In this document: positions 1 through 5,407 of the stretch, piece by piece
Layout: the number at the start of each line of letters is the position of its first letter
Numbering within the stretch: the stretch's first letter is position 1
Assembly: GCA_022712835.1 (NCBI GenBank)
Contig: JAFLJU010000177.1
Location: 1-5,407, forward strand
DNA from: Desulfobacteraceae bacterium
GTDB taxonomy: Bacteria > Desulfobacterota > Desulfobacteria > Desulfobacterales > Desulfobacteraceae
Direction of reading: 5' to 3'
Length of the DNA: 5,407 nucleotides
Made by a program: the position numbers and the translations under genes
Notes under the pieces: model-generated
What the model saw: the letters and a program-made list of their open reading frames with translations, nothing else
Told to the model about the DNA's origin: nothing
Databases searched by the model: none

Positions 1-2142
1 AAGGGGAGCGGTTTCAAAGATAGGTTTTAACCAAGTTACAATTTCTTCTAAAGTGATGCTGTTTATCTCTTCCGGAGACATCATCCCAAACCTTAGGTCC
101 CCTTTTGCCAGAAATCGGTTCCCCTGGATAGCCATGATGCCATCGGGTGTTCTTTTCAAGGCCTCATACCTTTGTTTGTATAGGGTTTTGGCCAGGCCAA
201 GCCCCTGGGATCTGAACCCTGGATCTTTGAGGTAGGTGTAAATGAGTTGAAAAATAAGTTCTGCTTCTTTGGGATCACCAGATCCTGACAATGCAAAATA
301 ATTGTCATTGATGGTAAATCCGATTTCCACATCTTTGCCAGCCAGGGCATCTCCAATCTGGTCCGGATCCATTCCATCAAATCCGCTTTTTCGAATGGTG
401 GCTTCGGCAAGTGCCGATAATCCGGGCAAAAAGTTAGGTTCAGATGAACGCCCATGTCCAAATGCGACTTTGAATAAAAATTTCCCTTTTGTAAAATCCG
501 TTTTTTTCAAATTCAACCGAACCTTATTCTGGAATTCGATCTGGGTGATGCCCAACCCCTTGACGTTCTCTTTTCGGGTAAGGATCTTGGCCCTGGCCTT
601 TGGAAGGGGAAGGTAGGGAAAGGATTTGGATTCAAACCGTTTAAATTTTTGAATAGGTTGTGCAATACTGGTTTGATAAAGATCAAGAATCTGTTTATCT
701 GCAGGTAATTGCTTATTTTGAGAAATTTTGGCATTACCCGTGACCAGGATCAACCGTTGATCGTTTAACCAAGTGGTTTGAAACGCCTGGTTCACCTGTT
801 CAAGAGTCAATCCCTGTATATACGGTTTTAATAAGTTCTGTTTTTGAAGGGGAGATAAAAAAAGTTTTTTATTGTTCATGGCCCCTAAAATTGTGCGTGC
901 CAATCCGGAAGTCTTTCGGGTGGATGACTGGAGAACATCGGTATCCAGTTCGGAAATAAAATCAGCCTTTACCCTTGCCAGTTCCTCTGGCAAAAACCCA
1001 TTTTCCATTGCCTGGCGAAGTGTTCTTTCAAGCTGACCAAGACTTTGTTCCCATTTTTCAGGTTCGCAAGAGGCTTTAATCGCAGCCATGGAAACATTTT
1101 GTAGAAAGGTTCCCGAATGAATCGAAGCCGATGAAAAACTGGCAGATTCGTTTCTGATCATGCTGGACAATCGATTCTGGACAATGGCTTCGGCCAGATC
1201 TGCCACCAGGGTTTCCTTTAAACTTTCAATGGTTTCAGATTCAAAGGGGGTGTGAAAAATCCGTTCAATGGTGACATCCGTATTACCGGCCTCGGGTTCA
1301 AAATGGTAAAATGCCCAAACGTCTTTTCGGGATTGCCAGATTATATCCCCGGATTCTGTTGAAACCCTTTTCCGGGAGGTCAATCCTGAAAACATTTTTT
1401 TAACCAAGACCTCTGTGAGTTTACTATCCATATCACCAACAATGACCAAGGCCATATTATCGGGTCGATACCAGCGGTCATAAAAGCCCTTTAAAAGAGC
1501 CTTGTCTGCTTTGTTAATGACCGAAGTCATACCAATGGGCATCCGTCGATTTAAGAGGGAGTCTGGCAGCTCAAAAGCCAGTTCCTTTCTAAAGGTCCGG
1601 TAGGAAACAGAATCTCTCTCTCTTTTCTCGGCCAGTATAATCCCCCGCTCCCGCTCGATTTCCGTTTCCAATAACAGGGCACCGCCAGCGTAGTCTTTAA
1701 TCACCCGAAACGCATCTTCAAGATATTGTAAATTCCCCTTGGGAAGGGTTAAGTCATAGGTAGTTCTATTAAACGAGGTGCTGGCATTGGCATCCGCCCC
1801 AAAGTCCATCCCAATGGACTGGAAATATTCTATAAGCTCTCCTGGTTTAAAATGTTCTGAACCGTTAAAGAGCATGTGCTCAAGATAGTGGGCCACCCCC
1901 TGTTCAGCATCGGTTTCATTGACCGATCCTGCAAATACGTTCAAATGAACACTGACCTGATCTTTTGGGGTGGCATTTTTCATAATGACATACTGGAATC
2001 CATTAGAAAGAACCCCATGAACCAGGGCAGGATCCTTTTCAACGCCATTGGAAACAAAATAAACCGGATGCTTGGGGACACATGAAAATAGAAGTAAAAG
2101 AATCAGTGCCCCAATCGTTATACCAATGGCGTTGCGTTTCAT
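1..2142 (-). CDS. M16 family zinc metalloprotease lipoprotein (insulinase/pitrilysin-like), C-terminus beyond the left edge
   Basis: The frame stays open for 714 codons to base 1. It starts with a lipoprotein signal: Lys-Arg, a hydrophobic stretch (residues 5-19), then lipobox L-F-S-C with Cys21. The residue after Cys is Val, not Asp, which by the E. coli rule favours the outer membrane. The first M16 domain (about 45-190) holds the inverted zinc motif H85-Y-L-E-H89. E165, 76 residues after H89 in an E-R-E-R-G-I-I-L-A-E segment, is the likely third ligand. The M16_C domain follows, with W-Y-R-P-D-N (224-229) and V-G-D-M-D (235-239). A second N-type domain (about 520-714) has L-S-A-L-A-E-A (575-581) where zinc ligands would sit, so it is non-catalytic as usual for the family. 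The usual length is roughly 900 residues, so the last domain is missing. ATGs at 2145 and 2142 are adjacent. I chose 2142 because AAGG (2153-2150) is 7 bases away, against 4 for 2145. The family cleaves peptides and small or unfolded proteins; the substrate here is unknown. Confidence 0.95.
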   Translation of the reverse strand, partial: MKRNAIGITIGALILLLLFSCVPKHPVYFVSNGVEKDPALVHGVLSNGFQYVIMKNATPKDQVSVHLNVFAGSVNETDAEQGVAHYLEHMLFNGSEHFKPGELIEYFQSIGMDFGADANASTSFNRTTYDLTLPKGNLQYLEDAFRVIKDYAGGALLLETEIERERGIILAEKRERDSVSYRTFRKELAFELPDSLLNRRMPIGMTSVINKADKALLKGFYDRWYRPDNMALVIVGDMDSKLTEVLVKKMFSGLTSRKRVSTESGDIIWQSRKDVWAFYHFEPEAGNTDVTIERIFHTPFESETIESLKETLVADLAEAIVQNRLSSMIRNESASFSSASIHSGTFLQNVSMAAIKASCEPEKWEQSLGQLERTLRQAMENGFLPEELARVKADFISELDTDVLQSSTRKTSGLARTILGAMNNKKLFLSPLQKQNLLKPYIQGLTLEQVNQAFQTTWLNDQRLILVTGNAKISQNKQLPADKQILDLYQTSIAQPIQKFKRFESKSFPYLPLPKARAKILTRKENVKGLGITQIEFQNKVRLNLKKTDFTKGKFLFKVAFGHGRSSEPNFLPGLSALAEATIRKSGFDGMDPDQIGDALAGKDVEIGFTINDNYFALSGSGDPKEAELIFQLIYTYLKDPGFRSQGLGLAKTLYKQRYEALKRTPDGIMAIQGNRFLAKGDLRFGMMSPEEINSITLEEIVTWLKPIFETAPL

Positions 2143-2149
2143 CATGTTG

Positions 2150-2154
2150 CCTTA
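2150..2154 (-). promoter_or_regulatory. Ribosome binding site of the M16 protease gene, overlapping the ppiD stop codon
   Basis: On the minus strand the ppiD stop and the next start read TAAGGCAACATGATG. The AAGG of the Shine-Dalgarno shares two bases with the TAA stop. It lies 7 bases before the second ATG and 4 before the first. This arrangement suggests that ribosomes finishing ppiD restart on the protease gene (translational coupling). Confidence 0.7.
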
Positions 2155-4044
2155 ATTCAAAAATTTAGTGTTAATATCAATTTTGGCGTTGGTTTTAAGC
2201 GCTTCAAGCCAGGACTGAAAATATTGTCCCTGCTTCATATAGGTGACCTGTTCTTTTGTTTCCCCAAGGGTCTGAGCAATCTGGGTCTCTTCGGGCAATA
2301 CTTTTTCCTTGAACCCGATGATATAAAATTCCTGACCCACCTCCAATACCCCCTTGTGAATTAGGTTTCCCGCAGATAGACCAAAGGCGGCTTTTGCAAA
2401 TTCAGGAGCCCGCCCAATTCCATCAATAGCCTGGCTCTGTGTAAACAGATTCGTGGAGACCAGAGGCAGGTTATTTTCCTTTGCCAGCTGCTCAATGGAG
2501 TCTGTTGCCGCAGCTTTTTTCATCAACGCCTGGGCAGCCTCTTTGGCAGCTTCCGTCTGAAGTTTTGCGGTCAAGGTAACCACAATGCCTTCAGTTACGA
2601 TTTCCAACGGCTGAATTTCAGGTTCAATGGTTTCAATCACTTTGATGAGATAATAATTATTTCCCAATTGCTGAACGTCGCTGATTTCATCACTGGGCTG
2701 GCTAAATGCGGCCTTTGCAAACCCTGCACTATCTTCAAGATTCAGTCCGTCACCATACTGGGTAAAAAGATCTGTGGTCATGACCTTTCTTTTAGTAAGC
2801 AGGGCAACCTGCTCAAGGTCATCTCCGTCCACAATGGAATCAAAGGCTTCACCTGCCTGGTAATAGGCCATGTTCTGAAGTTCCTGGGACAACAATTCCG
2901 CGCGGATTGTTTCCGTGGCCTGGGCCAGGGTCTCAGTCGTGGCATCAAATCTTGCCACAACTTTGATGATATGCCATCCGAAAATGGTCCGAACCGGTTG
3001 GCTAATTTCTCCGGCTTTCATGGTAAAGGCTTTTTCCCCAAAGGGTTTTACCATACTCTCTTTTTCAAATATGCCGAGATATCCTCCGCTGTCCTTGGAG
3101 GGACCCTGGGAAAATTGTTTGGCCAATTGCGCAAAATCCTCTTGCTTGGCTGCCCGTTCATAGACGAGATCTGCCTGTTTTTTGGCAGCTTCCACCACCG
3201 CCTCATCCGCACCCTCATCCACCTTTATCAAGATATGGCTGGCTTCCACCTTGGCTGGCACCTTAAAACGATCAATATTTTTTTCATAAAAATCTTTGAC
3301 CTGGTCATCGGATACCACGACCTTGCCCAGGTGATCCTCGGGTGAAAACACTAAATAAACCGTCTTCTTTTTTGGATCGGATTTATATAATTCTTTATGA
3401 TCATCATATTGCTGTTTTATCTGTGCCTCGGTGGGACTGATATCCTTAAAGGATGCCGGGTCTACTTTGATATAATTGACCGCCACCTGGGTATTTTGAA
3501 AAAGATACCAGCTTTTGGCCTCCGTGTCTGATACGGTAATCGCACTCAAAACCATATCCCTCACCTTCATTTCCTTCATGGCAGCCCGTTGCTGAGCCTC
3601 AAAGATCTCCGCATTTAAAGCATTCAATCCCAGAACCTTTTTATATAATTCAAGATCAAAGGCCCCCTCTTTTTGAAACGCCTTTATGGACATCAGGGCA
3701 TCGGTTAATTCCTTATCGGAAACAACCACATTGAGTTTCTCCGCCTGGCCGGCCACAAGTTTTTGCTGGATCAGGTTGTTGATTGCCTGCTGTTTAACAT
3801 TCAATGCCTTTAGAAGATCATCATTCAGGTTATCCCCGAACCTGTTCCTCATCTGTGCAACAACTGATTTGTAGGCATCCTGAAACTCATTGATGCTGAT
3901 GGGTTCGTCATTGACACTAGCAACCGTGTTGTTTTTATTGGAATTCATGGACCCGACTCCCAGAAAAACAAAAACAATGACAATGATAAAAAGAAAAATC
4001 TTGATGATCCAGTTTCCGGTATTCTCACGCAGGTAACGCAGCAT
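2152..4044 (-). CDS. ppiD: PpiD-like peptidyl-prolyl cis-trans isomerase / periplasmic chaperone, inner-membrane anchored
   Basis: This 630-residue protein is close to E. coli PpiD (623). It starts M-L-R-Y-L-R-E-N-T-G-N-W, a typical PpiD N-terminus. One uncleaved membrane anchor follows (about 12-31), leaving the rest in the periplasm. Residues about 35-190 form a SurA_N/PpiD-type chaperone region with the V-N-D-E-P-I-S start motif. A parvulin rotamase domain occupies about 262-365. It contains A-S-H270-I-L-I-K, S-G-G-Y-L-G (319-324), F335-G-E-K-A-F and F-G-W-H358-I-I, so both conserved parvulin histidines are present. E. coli PpiD, as I recall it, lacks them. The C-terminal region (about 370-600) carries two degenerate repeats of the second half of that domain. 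PpiD proteins assist folding of secreted proteins leaving the Sec translocon. An upstream in-frame ATG at 4089 was rejected: 4044 has AAGGAG at 6 bases, fits the family start, and 4089 lies at the predicted transcription start. First gene of a pair with the M16 protease. Confidence 0.96.
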   Translation of the reverse strand: MLRYLRENTGNWIIKIFLFIIVIVFVFLGVGSMNSNKNNTVASVNDEPISINEFQDAYKSVVAQMRNRFGDNLNDDLLKALNVKQQAINNLIQQKLVAGQAEKLNVVVSDKELTDALMSIKAFQKEGAFDLELYKKVLGLNALNAEIFEAQQRAAMKEMKVRDMVLSAITVSDTEAKSWYLFQNTQVAVNYIKVDPASFKDISPTEAQIKQQYDDHKELYKSDPKKKTVYLVFSPEDHLGKVVVSDDQVKDFYEKNIDRFKVPAKVEASHILIKVDEGADEAVVEAAKKQADLVYERAAKQEDFAQLAKQFSQGPSKDSGGYLGIFEKESMVKPFGEKAFTMKAGEISQPVRTIFGWHIIKVVARFDATTETLAQATETIRAELLSQELQNMAYYQAGEAFDSIVDGDDLEQVALLTKRKVMTTDLFTQYGDGLNLEDSAGFAKAAFSQPSDEISDVQQLGNNYYLIKVIETIEPEIQPLEIVTEGIVVTLTAKLQTEAAKEAAQALMKKAAATDSIEQLAKENNLPLVSTNLFTQSQAIDGIGRAPEFAKAAFGLSAGNLIHKGVLEVGQEFYIIGFKEKVLPEETQIAQTLGETKEQVTYMKQGQYFQSWLEALKTNAKIDINTKFLN

Positions 4045-4050
4045 TAATGA

Positions 4051-4056
4051 CTCCTT
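4051..4056 (-). promoter_or_regulatory. Ribosome binding site deciding the ppiD start
   Basis: A consensus AAGGAG on the minus strand lies 6 bases upstream of the ATG at 4044-4042. It favours this start over the in-frame ATG 45 bases upstream at 4089, which would add 15 residues not expected in the family. Confidence 0.9.
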
Positions 4057-4092
4057 AAATTTTCCGATGGTAAACTCATAAAAAAACATTCC

Positions 4093-4122
4093 ATACTATC
4101 GTTTCATAAATACCTGTGTCAA
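4093..4122 (-). promoter_or_regulatory. Predicted sigma-70 type promoter of the ppiD-M16 protease unit
   Basis: The minus strand shows a perfect -35 box TTGACA (4122-4117), an 18-base spacer and a -10 box TAGTAT (4098-4093, four of six consensus bases). Transcription would start near 4086, giving a leader of about 42 bases before the ppiD ATG. No heat-shock or CpxR-like operator was recognised by eye. Confidence 0.65.
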
Positions 4123-4173
4123 CATATTATTCTTTTATCCATATTAATTAGAGACAAATTAAATATTGCGCAT

Positions 4174-4216
4174 AAAAAAGTTTTTTGTTGACATGAATCC
4201 CGGTTTCGATTATTAA
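4174..4216 (+). promoter_or_regulatory. Predicted promoter of tRNA-Ala with an A/T-rich upstream stretch
   Basis: A perfect -35 box TTGACA (4188-4193) is followed by a 17-base spacer and a -10 box TATTAA (4211-4216, four of six consensus bases). Transcription would start near 4223, about ten bases before the mature tRNA. Directly upstream of the -35 box is AAAAAAGTTTTTT (4174-4186), which resembles the A/T-rich UP element typical of strong stable-RNA promoters. The UP-element reading is an inference. Confidence 0.7.
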
Positions 4217-4233
4217 TCACCATCTTCTGTTGT

Positions 4234-4309
4234 GGGGCTGTAGCTCAGCTGGGAGAGCGCACGGCTGGCAGCCGTGAGGTCAGGGGTTCGATCCCCCTCA
4301 GCTCCACCA
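4234..4309 (+). tRNA. tRNA-Ala, anticodon GGC
   Basis: The 76-base sequence folds into a complete cloverleaf. The acceptor stem pairs GGGGCTG (4234-4240) with CAGCTCC (4299-4305), with one G-U pair. The D stem is GCTC/GAGC (4243-4246 with 4255-4258). The anticodon stem is CACGG/CCGTG (4260-4264 with 4272-4276), and loop CTGGCAG places anticodon GGC at 4267-4269, which reads the Ala codon GCC. The T arm is AGGGG-TTCGATC-CCCCT. A discriminator A is followed by an encoded CCA (4307-4309). The gene stands alone, divergent from ppiD, with its own promoter and terminator. Confidence 0.98.
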
Positions 4310-4316
4310 ACATAAG

Positions 4317-4354
4317 AATAAGCTACCGTAATTTCGGTGGCTTATTTTGTTTTT
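4317..4354 (+). terminator. Intrinsic terminator of tRNA-Ala
   Basis: A 12-base-pair stem, AATAAGCTACCG (4317-4328) with CGGTGGCTTATT (4335-4346), has one T-G pair and a six-base loop. It is followed by the T-rich tail TTGTTTTT. It begins 8 bases after the tRNA CCA end. On the minus strand the hairpin is not followed by a U tract, so it should not stop transcripts coming from the insertion sequence. Confidence 0.88.
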
Positions 4355-4468
4355 AGCCCGCCTTTTTTTAGATTCTTCAATTGCCATACACTTTTACGTT
4401 GATGGAGGCACAAAGGTATAAGGCTTTGTCACCAACTTAAGAATTAAAATTAAATAAATAATACCCAA
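4355..4468. other. Short non-coding stretch holding the end of the insertion sequence
   Basis: No gene is visible between the tRNA terminator and the transposase stop. The stretch has a T7 run (4363-4369) and a small inverted repeat ACAAAG/CTTTGT (4410-4415 with 4424-4429, eight-base loop). It then becomes very A/T-rich (4437-4466). The terminal inverted repeat of the insertion sequence must lie here, but its exact end cannot be fixed because the other end of the element is outside the window. Confidence 0.5.
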
Positions 4469-5101
4469 TTAGGTTTTCTTCGATATTGTTCTATAGTTCC
4501 ATTGGCCTGAGTAATCATCAAAAATTATTCTCATGGTTTTCTTAAAATTGTCGGAATATTTTCTTCCTGTTTCATAGACTTTTTGAATAATGTGAGATTT
4601 TATTTTCAGGCCCGTTAGTGTTGTTGTATTTTCAATGAGCTCTTTTACATAATCGAGACTCCTCAGAATTACGCCCTTTAACGATCTCGTAATATGGGGG
4701 AACACCCTATGTTCCACCGGATTCCATTTTGATGTATAGGGTGGGTAGTGGGCAATCCTTATCTCCACTCCAATTTCATCTGAAAGATTCTGCAAGTCTT
4801 CTTTGAAGATGTAATGCCGGGATGAATTGCTGCCGCCTCCGTCTACCAGCATAAGAATCGAAGTGCAATTTGGATATTCAAATTTACCATAGGATATCCA
4901 CCACAGTTTTATCGAATCACAGGCAAATTCGCTTGTATCCTTGCTAACACCGATGTTCACATAAGCCCTATTACATTTTAAATCATAAATGGTGTGAGGA
5001 ATTACTATTCCATCAGCAAGGTATGGAAAATCATGATCATAGACCTCAAAAACACCAGTATTATAGACGTGTCCACCACGGTATAGATTCCCTAAAAGTT
5101 C
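4469..5101 (-). CDS. ISAzo13-family transposase, catalytic C-terminal part, read in the -1 frame
   Basis: After the A9 run this frame reads E-L-L-G-N-L and continues for 210 residues to TAA at 4471-4469. It carries the second catalytic Asp in V-D-G-G-G-S-N (codon 4843-4841) and the catalytic Glu in W-N-P-V-E-H-R (codon 4714-4712), 43 residues apart. The C-terminus, G-Q-W-N-Y plus a short basic tail, looks complete for the family. The frame has no Shine-Dalgarno-led start. A GTG at 4960 is in frame, but it lies well inside the conserved RNase H-like fold, so independent translation would give no useful enzyme. It is best read as the 3' part of one transposase joined to the upstream frame by a -1 shift, or as the downstream piece of a broken gene. 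No further stops or frame breaks are seen. Confidence 0.88.
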   Translation of the reverse strand, partial: ELLGNLYRGGHVYNTGVFEVYDHDFPYLADGIVIPHTIYDLKCNRAYVNIGVSKDTSEFACDSIKLWWISYGKFEYPNCTSILMLVDGGGSNSSRHYIFKEDLQNLSDEIGVEIRIAHYPPYTSKWNPVEHRVFPHITRSLKGVILRSLDYVKELIENTTTLTGLKIKSHIIQKVYETGRKYSDNFKKTMRIIFDDYSGQWNYRTISKKT

Positions 5102-5407
5102 TTTTTTTTTGAGTCCACACTGATCACAGGGTTGCCTTCTGCGAGGTATCTGTCTTTTAAGTTTGTAATATTTTCAAACTGCGCGTTACGATTTTTCGAA
5201 GATCCAATAGCTTTATTTTTAAAGGCTTTACGCTTGACAAAACTATGTTTTTTCAACAGTTTCTTAACGACAGTAACGCTGATGCTGATTCCTTCTTTTT
5301 TCATTTTTGCTGCAATCTTTTTGTGACTTAAATTGGTCCAACGAATTTTTCCATTCATAGGATCGCCAGCGATATGGTTATCAATAACTTTAAGAAACAC
5401 TTCATCT
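5092..5407 (-). CDS. ISAzo13-family transposase, N-terminal part in the zero frame (start beyond the right edge)
   Basis: The frame enters from the right edge and ends at TAG (5094-5092). It encodes the end of the DNA-binding region. A G-D-P-M-x(4)-R-W-T motif is typical of the family, followed by a likely helix-turn-helix (L-S-H-K-K-I-A-A-K-M-K-K-E-G-I-S-I-S, then V-V-K-K-L-L-K-K). Next come N-A-Q-F-E-N-I and P-V-I-S-V-D-S-K-K-K with the first catalytic Asp (codon 5115-5113). Without a frameshift only Asn-Phe follow before the stop, giving a DNA-binding protein with one of three catalytic residues. With a -1 shift at 5107-5101 it continues as K-K-K-E-L-L-G, the family consensus. The native start is not visible; a GTG at 5400 is probably just an internal Val. 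Confidence 0.85.
   Translation of the reverse strand, partial: DEVFLKVIDNHIAGDPMNGKIRWTNLSHKKIAAKMKKEGISISVTVVKKLLKKHSFVKRKAFKNKAIGSSKNRNAQFENITNLKDRYLAEGNPVISVDSKKKNF
5101..5110 (-). promoter_or_regulatory. Candidate -1 frameshift (slippery) site A_AAA_AAG within an A9G run
   Basis: The minus strand reads GAC TCA AAA AAA AAG AAC TTT TAG in the zero frame. The last seven bases of the A9G run (5107-5101) form A_AAA_AAG in the correct phase, the heptamer used by E. coli dnaX and several insertion sequences. A -1 shift makes GAA the next codon and restores the family sequence. I found no strong Shine-Dalgarno-like stimulator about 10 bases upstream. The only downstream hairpin seen is weak (CGTG/CACG, 5080-5068). 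Transcriptional slippage on A9 (addition of one A) would give the same protein. Confidence 0.65.

Larger units (their letters stand above)
4469..5407 (-). mobile_element. Partial insertion sequence, ISAzo13 family
   Basis: The boundaries given are those of the visible transposase. The true left tip lies somewhere in 4355-4468 and the other tip is beyond the right edge. The family is recognised from V-D-S-K-K-K-E-L-L-G, V-D-G-G-G-S-N, H-Y-P-P-Y-T-S-K-W-N-P-V-E-H-R and a G-Q-W-N-Y ending, all typical of ISAzo13 (DDE_Tnp_ISAZ013) transposases. The element is more A/T-rich than its surroundings (28% GC in 4501-4560 against 47% in ppiD bases 2941-3000), fitting horizontal arrival. It sits just past the tRNA-Ala terminator and points toward it. 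Confidence 0.88.

Noticed and set aside
156..734. Open frames of 73-104 codons on both strands within the M16 protease
   Set aside because: The M16 frame is continuous here with family-typical sequence. The others are alternative-frame artefacts and no frameshift is needed.
2668..3345. A 225-codon open frame on the plus strand inside ppiD
   Set aside because: It is antisense to the parvulin and repeat region of a clear PpiD gene and shows no recognisable domain; it is a coding shadow.
4045..4089. Upstream ATG at 4089 as the ppiD start
   Set aside because: It would add 15 residues before the family-typical M-L-R-Y-L-R start, lacks the strong AAGGAG, and lies at the predicted transcription start.
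4234..4309. tRNA-Ala as an integrative-element attachment site
   Set aside because: No second copy of the tRNA 3' end and no integrase are visible in the window; the neighbouring mobile element is a DDE transposon, which does not use tRNA att sites.
4410..4429. ACAAAG/CTTTGT hairpin as a terminator for the transposase
   Set aside because: The stem is only six base pairs and there is no T-rich tail on either strand directly after it.
4469..4960. The transposase C-terminal part as a separate gene starting at GTG 4960
   Set aside because: Conserved transposase sequence continues in the same frame upstream to the A9 run at 5101, so this GTG is an internal Val.

Overview
The window comes from a Gram-negative bacterium with a cell envelope that includes a periplasm. 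It encodes a PpiD-type periplasmic folding factor anchored in the inner membrane and a lipoprotein-type M16 metalloprotease. Moderate GC (about 45-47% in sampled coding lines) and the overall look of the proteins would suit a Desulfobacterota (sulfate-reducer-like) genome, but that is an impression from residue patterns and not a proven assignment.

Left part (1-4122, minus strand): a compact two-gene transcription unit. A TTGACA promoter at about 4122-4093 drives ppiD (4044-2152). An M16 zinc peptidase lipoprotein follows (start at 2142 or 2145) and runs off the left edge. Only 6-9 bases separate the genes, and the protease's ribosome binding site overlaps the ppiD stop codon, so translation is probably coupled. 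Together they look like an envelope protein-quality-control pair: one product helps secreted proteins fold, the other could degrade failed or cleaved ones.

Middle part (4123-4372): a complete tRNA-Ala(GGC) gene on the plus strand, divergent from ppiD. It has its own TTGACA promoter with an A/T-rich upstream stretch, an encoded CCA end and a strong intrinsic terminator.

Right part (about 4373-5407): the 3' end of an insertion sequence of the ISAzo13 family, transcribed leftward and cut by the right edge. Its transposase is split between two frames at a run of nine A. The break has the exact phase and sequence of the A_AAA_AAG slippery heptamer used for -1 programmed frameshifting. The -1 shifted product reads straight through the conserved family motif V-D-S-K-K-K-E-L-L-G and contains all three DDE catalytic residues. 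This is the most interesting signal in the window. The alternatives are a one-base deletion, or a sequencing error, in a homopolymer.

No CRISPR array, phage gene, toxin-antitoxin pair or obviously new system is visible. No gene-free stretch exceeds 300 bases.
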